Assembly: GCF_003946025.1 (NCBI RefSeq) | Contig: NZ_RHNR01000030.1 | Location: 1-35,017 of the forward strand | DNA: 35,017 nt | Origin: Lacticaseibacillus songhuajiangensis | GTDB lineage: Bacteria; Bacillota; Bacilli; Lactobacillales; Lactobacillaceae | Reading direction: 5' to 3' | Shown here: one piece after another, positions 7,771 through 15,767 of the stretch | Numbering within the stretch: position 1 is the stretch's first letter | How the letters are laid out: every line of letters begins with the position of its first letter | Notes under the pieces: generated by a model | Database searches by the model: none | What the model was told of the DNA's origin: nothing | What the model saw: only the letters and a program-made list of their open reading frames with translations | Program-made: the position numbers and the translations under genes

Positions 7771-7781
7771 CACAAACTAAC
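7756..7781. promoter_or_regulatory. MarR operator 2 (over -35)
   Basis: GTTAGCTTTTGT and ACACAAACTAAC form an imperfect inverted repeat whose outer GTTAG/CTAAC matches operator 1. The two centres are 47 bp apart, between four and five helical turns. Confidence 0.6.
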
Positions 7782-8247
7782 AAAAACATTAATTGCAGCT
7801 GTTTACGCGCCGGATTCGCCGCGGCTTACAGAAAAAAGTAAAAAAGTGCCCGTTATTTTTGAACTAAACGATCAATGGTAATTCGTAAGCAAGACGGATA
7901 TTGATGCCTGCGAAAGTCGTGCTTAACTTGCGGTGTATTTATAAAAGTCAGCGTGCGTTCATGGTTGACGGGGTGGGGATGATCACAGTTTGGTAAGTTG
8001 CTTAGGATAACCTAACAGTTAGTCAATCCTGATATTTAGCAACGGATAAATCTGCAAATAATAACAATGAACATTGCTCGTTTTTAATTTAGTCGCACCT
8101 AAAAATCCTCTTTAATCGCTTGTCAAACTGCCGTACACTAACAATGGTTTCAAAGCCAGAAACTATGCAAATCGCCGCTACAGCATTGCGGCAGCCGGAG
8201 GGTGGTGCCCCGCACCACAGCCTCGCGGCAGAAAGGAAGTTGTTATC
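7782..8247 (+). promoter_or_regulatory. Long mntH upstream region with DtxR/MntR-like boxes and leader hairpins
   Basis: No gene is apparent in this 466-bp AT-rich stretch. TTAGGATAACCTAA (8002-8015) is a near match to the DtxR/MntR operator class, and TTAGTCGCACCTAA (8089-8102) has the same outer half-sites. Downstream, 8174-8178 pairs with 8188-8192 (GCCGC/GCGGC), and 8194-8229 forms a long hairpin (GCCG, GAGG, GTGGTGC arms around a CCC loop) ending just before the AAGGAAG ribosome site. A weak promoter (TTTAAT at 8111, TACACT at 8134) is possible. Manganese control through MntR is an inference from these boxes and from the downstream gene. Confidence 0.45.
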
Positions 8248-9837
8248 ATGAGTGATGCACCAGAATCATCCCGCAAGCACAAACTGATTGAGTATGCGAA
8301 CGGGCCGTCACTGGAAGAAATCAACGGAACCGTCGAAGTGCCGAAGGGCAAGGGCTTTTGGAAGACCTTGTTCGCGTACTCCGGACCGGGTGCGTTAGTT
8401 GCGGTGGGGTATATGGATCCCGGCAACTGGTCAACGAGTATTACCGGTGGTCAGAATTTCCAGTATCTATTAATGTCCGTCATTTTGATTTCAAGCTTAA
8501 TCGCAATGTTATTGCAGAACATGGCGGCTAAGCTTGGCATTGTCTCCCAAATGGACCTTGCGCAAGCGATTCGCGCCCGCACAAGCAAAACGCTCGGCAT
8601 TATTCTTTGGATCATGACGGAATTCGCCATCATGGCCACCGATATCGCGGAAGTGATTGGTGCCGCCATTGCGCTCTACCTCTTGTTCCACATTCCCCTC
8701 GTCATTGCGGTTTTCGTGACCGTGTTTGATGTCCTGCTATTATTACTGTTAACCAAGATTGGTTTTCGCAAAATTGAGGCGATTGTGGTTTGCCTCATCA
8801 TGGTGATTCTGCTGGTATTCGTGTACCAGGTGGCCTTGTCCAATCCGGACTGGGGTGGTGTCATCAAGGGATTGGTCCCAACGGCCGGCACGGTTGCCAA
8901 TGGGCCAAAGGTCAATGGGATGTCGCCACTGAGCGGGGCACTTGGCATCATCGGGGCGACCGTGATGCCCCACAACCTGTACCTGCACTCCGCCATCTCG
9001 CAGACGCGCAAAATTAACCACAAGGATGAAGAAGAAGTCGCTACGGCGGTGCGTTTTACGCAGTGGGACTCTAATATCCAACTGACTTTTGCTTTCGTTG
9101 TGAACTCTTTGCTCCTGATTATGGGGGTTGCGGTCTTCAAGTCGGGCGTTGTGAAAGATCCGTCCTTCTTCGGACTGTTTAAGGCGCTGTCTGATACCAC
9201 GATGCTTAGCAATGGGGTACTGATTGCAGTGGCCAAGTCCGGCATTTTGTCTATTCTGTTTGCGGTGGCGCTACTGGCTTCTGGGCAGAATTCCACTATC
9301 ACCGGCACCCTGACCGGCCAAGTAATTATGGAGGGCTTCATTCACATGCGGATGCCGCTGTGGGCCCGCCGGTTGGTGACCCGTTTAATTTCGGTCGTGC
9401 CTGTGTTAATCTGTGTTTGGATGACGCGGAACTTGCCCGCCGTTGATGAACATGAGGCGCTCAATAACCTCATGAACAACTCACAAGTCTTCCTTGCGTT
9501 TGCACTCCCGTTCTCGATGCTGCCACTGCTGATGATGACAGATAGCGAGCAAGAGATGGGCAAGCGGTTCAAGAACTCGCTGTGGGTGAAGGTGTGCGGC
9601 TGGATTTCGGTTGTGGGGCTGACGGTCCTCAACATGATGGGTCTGCCGGATGCGTTCGCTGGTTTTCTGGACGCAGGTGCTAACGCTACGGCGGTAAACA
9701 CCGCGCACATCCTCGCGTACTGTGCAATTGTCCTCGTGCTGGCACTACTCGTGTGGTGCATGTGGGACTTACATCAAGGTAATCTGCGTTTGGCGCGGCA
9801 ACATGCTGCCCAGCGCAATAGTGAGGAGACAGACTAA
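8248..9837 (+). CDS. mntH: NRAMP-family Mn2+/H+ symporter
   Basis: The 529-residue membrane protein imports divalent metals, chiefly Mn2+, with protons. It has the two NRAMP metal-binding motifs: DPGN in TM1 (residues 57-60) and MPHN in TM6 (residues 240-243), plus about 11 hydrophobic segments. The N-terminus before TM1 is about 40 residues, as in other Lactobacillus MntH proteins. The ATG start follows AAGGAAG. Manganese matters in lactobacilli as an antioxidant and enzyme cofactor. The gene ends in TAATG, overlapping the uspA start by one base, so the two are translationally coupled. Confidence 0.92.
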   Translation: MSDAPESSRKHKLIEYANGPSLEEINGTVEVPKGKGFWKTLFAYSGPGALVAVGYMDPGNWSTSITGGQNFQYLLMSVILISSLIAMLLQNMAAKLGIVSQMDLAQAIRARTSKTLGIILWIMTEFAIMATDIAEVIGAAIALYLLFHIPLVIAVFVTVFDVLLLLLLTKIGFRKIEAIVVCLIMVILLVFVYQVALSNPDWGGVIKGLVPTAGTVANGPKVNGMSPLSGALGIIGATVMPHNLYLHSAISQTRKINHKDEEEVATAVRFTQWDSNIQLTFAFVVNSLLLIMGVAVFKSGVVKDPSFFGLFKALSDTTMLSNGVLIAVAKSGILSILFAVALLASGQNSTITGTLTGQVIMEGFIHMRMPLWARRLVTRLISVVPVLICVWMTRNLPAVDEHEALNNLMNNSQVFLAFALPFSMLPLLMMTDSEQEMGKRFKNSLWVKVCGWISVVGLTVLNMMGLPDAFAGFLDAGANATAVNTAHILAYCAIVLVLALLVWCMWDLHQGNLRLARQHAAQRNSEETD

Positions 9838-10271
9838 TGGCTGGAGACTACAAGAAAATTCTGGTGGGGACGGACGACTCCCCTGACGCAATCGCTGCTT
9901 TTCGTTACGCGATTCACCGGGCGAAGGCCGATGGTAGTGAGCTCATTATCGTTTCCGTGCTCGAATCCGATGACATGAATATTTACCAGGCCCTTTCTAA
10001 GGATTACGTTCACGGTGAACGTGGTGAATTGGAACAACACGTGCAAGGTTACGTTGACCTGGCGCGCAAGGCCGGCATTGCGCAAGTTCGCGGTGTGATT
10101 GCTGAAGGTAATCCTGGTGTGGAAATCGTCAAAACCGTGATTCCGCAGTATAATCCCGACTTGCTGATTATCGGTGCGAAGGCAGACACGGGGCTGGCCA
10201 AGCTCATGGGGAGCCAGGCCACTTACATGGTGAAGCACGCCCGCATTTCGGTGCTGGTTGTGCGCGAATAA
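9837..10271 (+). CDS. Universal stress protein (UspA family)
   Basis: The 144-residue single Usp domain begins KKILVGTDDSPDA (Asp in the ATP pocket) and ends with GAKADTGLAKLMGSQATYMVKHA-ISVLVV. This is the nucleotide-binding loop of ATP-type Usp proteins, but with Ala in place of the second Gly of G-x2-G-x9-G-S/T. Its start codon overlaps the mntH stop (TAATG), with GAGGAG upstream inside mntH. The tight coupling suggests a role in metal or oxidative stress linked to MntH. Confidence 0.88.
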   Translation: MAGDYKKILVGTDDSPDAIAAFRYAIHRAKADGSELIIVSVLESDDMNIYQALSKDYVHGERGELEQHVQGYVDLARKAGIAQVRGVIAEGNPGVEIVKTVIPQYNPDLLIIGAKADTGLAKLMGSQATYMVKHARISVLVVRE

Positions 10272-10279
10272 TTAAAGCA

Positions 10280-10323
10280 AAGCTGCTCGCAATCATATTT
10301 GTTGAATCTGCGAGCGGCTTTTT
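10280..10323 (+). terminator. Terminator of mntH-uspA
   Basis: A 12-bp stem (10280-10291 with 10309-10320; one G-U pair) followed by TTTTT, 9 bases after the uspA stop. Confidence 0.8.
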
Positions 10324-10358
10324 GCGTGCAAATGGCAGTGACGACAGGAGATGCAAGA

Positions 10359-11186
10359 ATGAGTGATTTGGACAAAATTCTGGCGGATGCGCAGGATGAT
10401 CGGAATATCTTGGCGGTGGGCACGGAGGGTGCGCGTAATGATGGTGCAGTACCTTCTGACAAATGGACGGACCTAGATGTCACCTTGTTTACGGCGGACC
10501 CCGTGGCAACGGACGGTATGGCTGTCTTGAGGCAGATTGGCGCCCCCATCATTGTGCAGCACCTCGAGCAGACCGGCCTGTTCGGCGATGACGCGTTCTG
10601 GCGTATCTGGCTCACCCGTTTTGCCGGCACCAAGCGGGTTGACCTCAAAATTGTGGCGGCTGACGCTGAAGCGGCTTATCTGACAGGCGATAGCTTGAAC
10701 GCCATCGTTTGGCGGCGCGGCATCGGGGCAGTGCAGCCGCGCGCAACCAGTGCGGCGACGCACGAAGTCCCGGTACCCACGCAGATTGAGTTTGCGGATG
10801 TGGTGAACGAACTGTACTGGTGCGCTGGCAACGTGGTGAAAGGCATCGGCCGCGCGAACCTGCTTTACGCCAATGAGCAATTGAATCAGTACGTGCGGCC
10901 GCAGTTGCTCCAGCTGCTTGCTTGGCGTGAAACCATGCGCCAAGGTGGCCACTTTGACGCGGGCGTATCAGGCAAGTTTACCTGGCAGGCGCTCACCCGT
11001 AGTGAGCGGCAGGAACTCGCAGCGACCTATGACCAAGCAGACTTAATGGCACTGCGGCGGTCCGTCGTACTGTTACTAGATTTGACGCAGCGGGTGCTCG
11101 CGGATTTTGCGCATGATGGGCGCCTGCTTGTGCCGGATTACGTGGATGCGGCGGATATGCAGCTGCGGGAGCTGCTGGCGCGGTAG
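10359..11186 (+). CDS. ANT(6)-like nucleotidyltransferase (aminoglycoside 6-adenylyltransferase family)
   Basis: The 275-residue protein (ATG 10359 behind CAGGAG) matches the layout of streptomycin 6-adenylyltransferases: a nucleotidyltransferase core with EGARND (residues about 22-27, replacing the usual G-S-R-x-N-D) and the metal-binding DLD in WTDLDVTLF, then FWRIWLTRF, TKRVDLKIV and a helical C-terminal half (ELYWCAGNVVKGIGRANLLYA). The frame is open upstream to 10299, but that part runs through the uspA terminator. Chromosomal members of this family do not always confer resistance, so function against streptomycin is unproven. Confidence 0.75.
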   Translation: MSDLDKILADAQDDRNILAVGTEGARNDGAVPSDKWTDLDVTLFTADPVATDGMAVLRQIGAPIIVQHLEQTGLFGDDAFWRIWLTRFAGTKRVDLKIVAADAEAAYLTGDSLNAIVWRRGIGAVQPRATSAATHEVPVPTQIEFADVVNELYWCAGNVVKGIGRANLLYANEQLNQYVRPQLLQLLAWRETMRQGGHFDAGVSGKFTWQALTRSERQELAATYDQADLMALRRSVVLLLDLTQRVLADFAHDGRLLVPDYVDAADMQLRELLAR

Positions 11187-11285
11187 GGCAGACGCCGGCT
11201 TGCTTTTGGGGCGCGGTCTGCGCTACACTAGGCGCAATGTGAATAATGCGATGTCCAGTGGTGGCGCGTTGGCGCTACGTTGGAG

Positions 11286-11403
11286 TCGCGCGCCAAAAGG
11301 CAGCTCCTCAACAGCCAAGTAGGTAGAAACAAGAATCCTAAGACCGGGATTCTCGCTTCTACCTACTTGGCTGACCGGAGCTAACCGCCTTTTGGCGCAG
11401 CCT
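11286..11403 (+). repeat. Nested-hairpin element A (upstream of pyrD)
   Basis: The element folds on itself as four stacked helices: 11290-11301 with 11387-11398 (12 bp), AGCTCC 11302-11307 with GGAGCT 11377-11382, 11312-11328 with 11357-11373 (17 bp perfect), and AGAATCC/GGATTCT around the 8-nt loop TAAGACCG (11339-11346). Asymmetric internal loops carry TCAA on the left and ACC, TAACC on the right. It is followed by GCAGCC. The same architecture recurs at 27655, 30957 and 31083 with different stem sequences. Confidence 0.85.
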
Positions 11404-11427
11404 GTCAATAAATAAAGGAGTGCAGAG

Positions 11428-12369
11428 ATGCTCAATTTACAGACACAGCTTGGCAACTTCCAGTTTGCCAACCCCTTGATGAACGCCAGTGGTGTTCACT
11501 GCATGGATAAGACCGAACTCGACGAGATGGTGGCCAGCGCTTCTGGCTCACTCGTGACCAAGAGTGCGACGGTAAAGCCGCGGCCGGGAAATCCCGAGCC
11601 GCGTTATGCCGACCTCACACTTGGTTCCATCAACTCGATGGGTCTGCCGAACCTCGGCATTGATTACTACCTCGATTACGTGCAACAGTATCAGCAGGAG
11701 CACCCCAATCAGCCGATTTTTATGTCGATTGTCGGGACGACTTTTGAAGATAACATCGCTGTCGCGCGCCGCATTCAGGAGAGCGACTTCAACGGTCTCG
11801 CTGAGATCAACCTGAGTTGCCCGAATGTCCCCGGCGAACCACAGACGGCTTACGACCCCGACCAGACTGTCAAAATTCTGGACGAACTCTTCACCTTCTT
11901 CACCAAACCACTAGGCGTGAAGTTGCCGCCGTTCTTTGACCTGGCCCAGTTCGACCAGATGGCCGCCATTCTGAACCGTTACCCGCTAGCTTTCATCAAC
12001 ACGATGAATAGTTTGGGCAACGGCCTCATGATTGACCCGGCAACGGACACCGTCATGATTAAGCCGAAGGGCGGATTCGGCGGTATCGGTGGGGCATTTG
12101 CCAAGCCGATTGCGCTCGCCAACGTGCGCGCTTTCCGCCAGCGCCTGCGGCCAGAAATTGCCATCATCGGGACTGGCGGTGTGCAGACTGGCCGCGACGT
12201 TTACGACCTGATTCTGTGCGGTGCGAACATGGTGCAGGTCGGGACAGCCTTACACCAGCAGGGAACCGGCATCTTCGACCGCTTGCTCAGTGAACTGAGC
12301 GGTGTGATGCAGACCAAGGGTTACAGCAGTCTGGCTGAATTCCGCGGGCAGCTCAAAACCATTGAATAA
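11428..12369 (+). CDS. pyrD: Dihydroorotate oxidase, class 1A (fumarate)
   Basis: The 313-residue cytosolic FMN enzyme oxidises dihydroorotate to orotate in pyrimidine synthesis, with fumarate as acceptor in this class. The catalytic base Cys131 sits in NLSCPNVPG; Lys45 (VTKSAT), Asn69 (NSMGLPN) and Lys in GVKLPPF match the L. lactis PyrDA FMN/substrate ligands, and GTGGVQTG is the phosphate site. Length and lack of an N-terminal membrane helix fit class 1A rather than class 2. It starts at ATG 11428 behind AAAGGAG. It stands alone here, not in a pyr operon, preceded by hairpin element A. Confidence 0.93.
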   Translation: MLNLQTQLGNFQFANPLMNASGVHCMDKTELDEMVASASGSLVTKSATVKPRPGNPEPRYADLTLGSINSMGLPNLGIDYYLDYVQQYQQEHPNQPIFMSIVGTTFEDNIAVARRIQESDFNGLAEINLSCPNVPGEPQTAYDPDQTVKILDELFTFFTKPLGVKLPPFFDLAQFDQMAAILNRYPLAFINTMNSLGNGLMIDPATDTVMIKPKGGFGGIGGAFAKPIALANVRAFRQRLRPEIAIIGTGGVQTGRDVYDLILCGANMVQVGTALHQQGTGIFDRLLSELSGVMQTKGYSSLAEFRGQLKTIE

Positions 12370-12385
12370 TTGACAATCAGTAAAT

Positions 12386-12428
12386 AGAGGCCAGCCGCCG
12401 CGCAGATGCGCAGTGGTTGGCCTCTTTA
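12386..12428. terminator. Terminator between pyrD and the convergent small gene
   Basis: The AGAGGCCA arm pairs with TGGCCTCT with an inner GCGC/GCGC hairpin on an AGAT loop, followed by TTT. It serves pyrD and, in reverse, the minus-strand gene ending at 12430. Confidence 0.75.
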
Positions 12429-12429
12429 G

Positions 12430-12750
12430 TTAAATCAACGTCTTTAACATCGAAATGCCGTGCCAATAATCATCGTAAGCGTGCTGACTGGCAGCGCGGA
12501 AAGCCTCCCAGGCGGCTTGCTGAGGCGGGGTTAACTGCAGGTTGTCGAAAGAAATGGCACTGGCGATGCTGTTGCGAATTGGCACGACTTTGGCGTACAG
12601 GCTGGTCCCTTCGTATTGGGGTGCGGCAATGACGCTGATGGCGTCTTTAATGTCTGCTGCATAGGCAGCTGTGGCTTGGCCAGTGGCCAATGCGTGCATC
12701 AGATCGATGAGCGTGGCGATAATGGTTTGCTTTTCACTGATTGCTGACAT
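12430..12750 (-). CDS. Hypothetical protein, 106 aa
   Basis: I do not recognise this protein. It is predicted largely helical, with no TM segment or signal peptide, an Ala-rich middle (HALATGQATAAYAADIKDAISVIAAP) and an aromatic C-terminus (WEAFRAASQHAYDDYWHGISML). ATG 12750 is behind GGGGGA at good spacing; a TTG 15 bases further up is less likely. It is transcribed alone and convergent with pyrD. Confidence 0.6.
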   Translation of the reverse strand: MSAISEKQTIIATLIDLMHALATGQATAAYAADIKDAISVIAAPQYEGTSLYAKVVPIRNSIASAISFDNLQLTPPQQAAWEAFRAASQHAYDDYWHGISMLKTLI

Positions 12751-12888
12751 GAAGAATTCCCCCAATGTCGGTTGCTGACAGCGGTTACATTCTTTCTATT
12801 TAGTTTAACACCAAGAGTGTATTAAAGCACTGCACAAGGCAAACGAGGTTGTTCTGCTGAAGTAATCAGAGAATGATTTTGGTTAAGG

Positions 12889-12930
12889 AAAAGAGGTGCT
12901 ATTCCGCGACTGGGAATAGCACCTCTTTTG
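12889..12930 (-). terminator. Terminator of the small membrane protein gene
   Basis: A 17-bp perfect stem (AAAAGAGGTGCTATTCC at 12889-12905 and its complement) around a 6-nt loop, with T on both sides. It lies 45 bases after the minus-strand stop at 12974. Confidence 0.8.
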
Positions 12931-12973
12931 TTGTGTTGACGTTCCTAGCTGCATTGGACGGGAAGACAAGCCG

Positions 12974-13201
12974 TTAATGATGATGCCACCAGTTGCGAAT
13001 GTCCTCGTGGAACCAATAGAAAATTCCGAGCAGCACCACGGCGGCTAGGGTTAGTAGGCCATTGGCAATGCCGTGGCTAAATCCACGTATGATGGTAAGT
13101 CCTGCTTTGATGAGGAAATACAGCATTGCGATCACGATGATGGCGATAATAATCCAGGCTAAAATGGTGGAACGGTCTGGTTTGCGACCTTGTTTGGGCA
13201 T
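12974..13201 (-). CDS. Small two-TM membrane protein, 75 aa
   Basis: ATG 13201 is behind GGAGGAAA. A basic N-terminus (MPKQGRKPDR) is followed by two hydrophobic helices (TILAWIIIAIIVIAMLYFLI and GLLTLAAVVLLGIFYW) and a short tail ending in NWWHHH. The His cluster at the tip is notable. No family recognised. The open frame further upstream lacks a ribosome site and is not used. Confidence 0.65.
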   Translation of the reverse strand: MPKQGRKPDRSTILAWIIIAIIVIAMLYFLIKAGLTIIRGFSHGIANGLLTLAAVVLLGIFYWFHEDIRNWWHHH

Positions 13202-13309
13202 GCTGCTTTCCTCCAGTAGGTTTTCTTTGACTGTAATATAGCATGTGGTCAGCATCGGCACAATATGGCATGGCGCTGTGCAACTGGTCAAACGGTTTGT
13301 CTCGCAATT

Positions 13310-13350
13310 AAAAAGCATCAGTTTCCACAGTGGAGGAACTGATGCTTTTT
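13310..13350 (-). terminator. Terminator of the antiporter gene
   Basis: A 14-bp outer stem (AAAAAGCATCAGTT at 13310-13323 and complement at 13337-13350) with a small inner helix. It lies 30 bases past the antiporter stop, with T on the minus-strand exit. Confidence 0.8.
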
Positions 13351-13379
13351 GCGTTAACTAAACCGTGTTGCTAATGACG

Positions 13380-15218
13380 CTAATTCTGTTTACTGAGTTC
13401 CTGTTGCAACTGCCGGGCGGCGGCACGGTCACCGGTGAACAGCAGGTGATCACCCGGTTCAATCAGGGTGTCACCATGCGGGGCAACGAAACTGCCCTGC
13501 CGGTAAATCCGGGAGATGGTGATGCCAGCAATGTTCGGCAGGCTTTGCAGTGCGATGCCCGTGTACTTGTGATTACGGACCGCAGCTTCGTAAATTCCTG
13601 CTTCGGTATCGGTCAGGAGCTTCAGGGTGGATGGCGTTTCAATCAACCCCCGCATCAGGGAAACGTTGACGTTGTAGCTGTTGAAAATTTCCACACCCTT
13701 TTGCTCGAGCTCTTCGATGCGGACATCGGTCATGTCACGTTCAAAGCGGGCAATGATCCGCGGCACCTTGCGCTCAACTGCCGCCTCGGCGAGGTGATAG
13801 TTGGTCAACCCATCGCGGTAACCGAGAACCAGCAGATCGGTATCGAAGGCGCCGGCAGCTTCCAATTGTTCTGGCGTCATTTCGTCAACGAGCTGCACGT
13901 TGGTGGCCTGGCTGTTGTAGGTGCGGTAGTTCTTCTCGGAGTCTGTCAGCATGCGTAGCTCGTATTGCTGCTTGGGCAGCTTTTGGGCCACCGGAATCGT
14001 CAGCAAGTTAGTACCCACAAAAGTGACACGGGTGCGCACGACTTCTTCCGGCCGCGGCTGGTAGAGGCGGTTGAACATGATGGGCGAGCAAATCGCAGTT
14101 AGCACTGCCGCGATGGTGAAGGCGCCGAGCTGGGCCGTCGTGATGGCGTGCAGGTTCTGGGCAACAGTCAGAGTTGGCAGCACCAGCGTAATGGTGGTGG
14201 AGGTCAGAAAAGCCCCGGCCAGCGCGTTGCGGTTGGTGAAGCGGCGGCGGTAGGCGAGGTAGGGGATGAATTTTGCCAGGATGAAGCAGACAAAGAAGAC
14301 GGGGATGAGGATCAAGGTGGCAGGGCTGGTAATCATGGTGCGCAGGTTAAGCTTGGCTCCCGACATGATGAAGAAGATGGGGATGAAGAAGCCGTAGCCG
14401 ATACTGGTTAGCTTATCGCGCGTGATTTCGCTTGGCCGCAGCAGCTTCATGACCATGCCGGCGAGGAAGGCCCCGAGAATATTCTCGGCCCCGACTTGCT
14501 CAGCCAGCGTGACCAGGACAAAAATCAGGAAGAAGGCCAGCCGGATGTCGAGCTGCGTCGTTGATTTGTCGATGCTGGCAAAGAAGCGGTAGGGCGCTTT
14601 GAAGCGCCGGAGCAGGATAATGGCGGCCAGGAAAATGAGCGCGATTAACCAGATACGGCCGGCGTGTCCCCCGTTGATGGAGGCGTAGATGGTCAGCGCA
14701 ATCAGTGGCACAACTTCACCCAGCGCCGCCGTCAGCAGGATGGTTTGCCCCAGCGGCTGGCTGAGCAGTTCTTTTTCCGTCAGTGCGGCGATGACAATCC
14801 CCAGCGCAATCGTGGAGAACAGGATTGTCGCGAGCATGATGTCGCTGAACAGACCAGAGAAGTGCAGGAGTAGCGCAAAGCACAGTGCGGTGAGTACGAT
14901 GCCGGTGAACGCGACTGTCGCGAGCTTGACGGGCGTACTGATGACTTTCTTACTGCTGCCCGGCTTAGCAGGTTGGCGTTTGAAGAGGTCGAAATTGATT
15001 TCCATCCCAGACAAGAAGAGCAAGATAATCGTGCCCAAGCTTGAAAGGAGCGTCAGATCGGAGTTGGTATGTACTAAGTCAAAGCCCGTCTGACCCAGAA
15101 TAATGCCGACGATGATTTCCGCGACGGCAGTGGGGATGAAACTGATTTTGAAACGCGCCATGAGTAGCGGCGTGACGAGCGCGGCCACCATGACGACGAG
15201 TAGTGAAAGTTGTGCCAT
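13380..15218 (-). CDS. CPA2-family cation:proton antiporter with C-terminal RCK-like domains
   Basis: In this 612-residue protein residues 1-385 form about 12 TM helices of a Kef/NapA-type Na+(K+)/H+ exchanger. Then comes an RCK_N/TrkA_N-like domain (TRVTFVGTNLLTIPVAQ...) whose glycine-rich nucleotide loop is degenerate (GTNLLT instead of GxGxxG). An RCK_C/TrkA_C domain ends the protein (IAGITISRIYRQGSFVAPHGDTLIEPGDHLLFTGD). RCK_C domains of Gram-positive CPA antiporters can bind c-di-AMP, so osmotic control is plausible but not shown here. It starts at ATG 15218 behind AAGGAGA. Confidence 0.87.
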   Translation of the reverse strand: MAQLSLLVVMVAALVTPLLMARFKISFIPTAVAEIIVGIILGQTGFDLVHTNSDLTLLSSLGTIILLFLSGMEINFDLFKRQPAKPGSSKKVISTPVKLATVAFTGIVLTALCFALLLHFSGLFSDIMLATILFSTIALGIVIAALTEKELLSQPLGQTILLTAALGEVVPLIALTIYASINGGHAGRIWLIALIFLAAIILLRRFKAPYRFFASIDKSTTQLDIRLAFFLIFVLVTLAEQVGAENILGAFLAGMVMKLLRPSEITRDKLTSIGYGFFIPIFFIMSGAKLNLRTMITSPATLILIPVFFVCFILAKFIPYLAYRRRFTNRNALAGAFLTSTTITLVLPTLTVAQNLHAITTAQLGAFTIAAVLTAICSPIMFNRLYQPRPEEVVRTRVTFVGTNLLTIPVAQKLPKQQYELRMLTDSEKNYRTYNSQATNVQLVDEMTPEQLEAAGAFDTDLLVLGYRDGLTNYHLAEAAVERKVPRIIARFERDMTDVRIEELEQKGVEIFNSYNVNVSLMRGLIETPSTLKLLTDTEAGIYEAAVRNHKYTGIALQSLPNIAGITISRIYRQGSFVAPHGDTLIEPGDHLLFTGDRAAARQLQQELSKQN

Positions 15219-15244
15219 AAGATTGTCTCCTTTACCTACGTACA

Positions 15245-15273
15245 GTTATCTAATATACGCGGGTTAGGTGCAA
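15245..15273 (-). promoter_or_regulatory. Likely promoter of the antiporter gene
   Basis: On the minus strand TTGCAC (15268-15273), a 17-bp spacer and GATAAC (15245-15250), 27 bp upstream of the start codon. Confidence 0.45.
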
Positions 15274-15354
15274 GGTGCACGCAAAAGGTGGTGAAAATAC
15301 AGCGGTGTTTGGTGGGCATATTCGCCAATTCGTCCGGCAAGTGCACCGCATTAC

Positions 15355-15612
15355 TTACTGTAAATCTTCCCACTCAATTTCAACGGACGGATAGTGAGCT
15401 TTAGTGCTCAGGTCCTCGCCCAGGGCGGCCGGATAGACCGCAAAATAGTCATCAGGCTTCTCGGCGGCGGCATTCTGCATGAAATGATTGGCTGCCTCCT
15501 CATCCCTGGCAATATAGAGCACCTCGACAACACCGTTGTGGCGTTGATCGGGACGTGGCATGGTGAAGGCATGTACGACGATAAAGACTGTTGGTGAGCT
15601 GGCTGTGTCCAT
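15355..15612 (-). CDS. Hypothetical small protein, 85 aa
   Basis: I do not recognise this acidic soluble protein (MDTASSPTVFIVVHAF...). It looks like a small alpha/beta domain: a strand (TVFIVVHAF), a strand (GVVEVLYIAR), then a helix with ARDEEAANHFMQNAA, and an acidic tail ending VEIEWEDLQ. The AAAGGA at the right distance points to ATG 15612; the ATG at 15618 is nearer and a further ATG at 15630 is possible. It has its own near-consensus promoter, so it is probably expressed well. Confidence 0.6.
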   Translation of the reverse strand: MDTASSPTVFIVVHAFTMPRPDQRHNGVVEVLYIARDEEAANHFMQNAAAEKPDDYFAVYPAALGEDLSTKAHYPSVEIEWEDLQ

Positions 15613-15670
15613 ATTCATTCGTCCTTTCATGACTAGTTGACTTTGTGCGTCAGAAACAATGTTGAGTAAG

Positions 15671-15698
15671 ATTATAGAATTTGCGCACATATTGTCAA
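15671..15698 (-). promoter_or_regulatory. Near-consensus promoter of the 85-aa protein gene
   Basis: On the minus strand TTGACA (15693-15698), a 16-bp spacer and TATAAT (15671-15676), right after the galT terminator. Confidence 0.75.
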
Positions 15699-15708
15699 CG
15701 TTGGGGTT

Positions 15709-15739
15709 GAAAAAAGAATACCCCGTTAGAGGTATTCTT
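15709..15739 (-). terminator. Terminator of the gal operon
   Basis: AAGAATACC/GGTATTCTT stem (15714-15722 with 15731-15739) read on the minus strand into six T. It lies about 30 bases after galT. Confidence 0.85.
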
Positions 15740-15767
15740 CAGGAATGTTTGAATTATTAACGGATTG

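Noticed and set aside
8160..8247. Known manganese riboswitch (yybP-ykoY) in the mntH leader
   Set aside because: I could not find the conserved core of that class; only generic hairpins are present.
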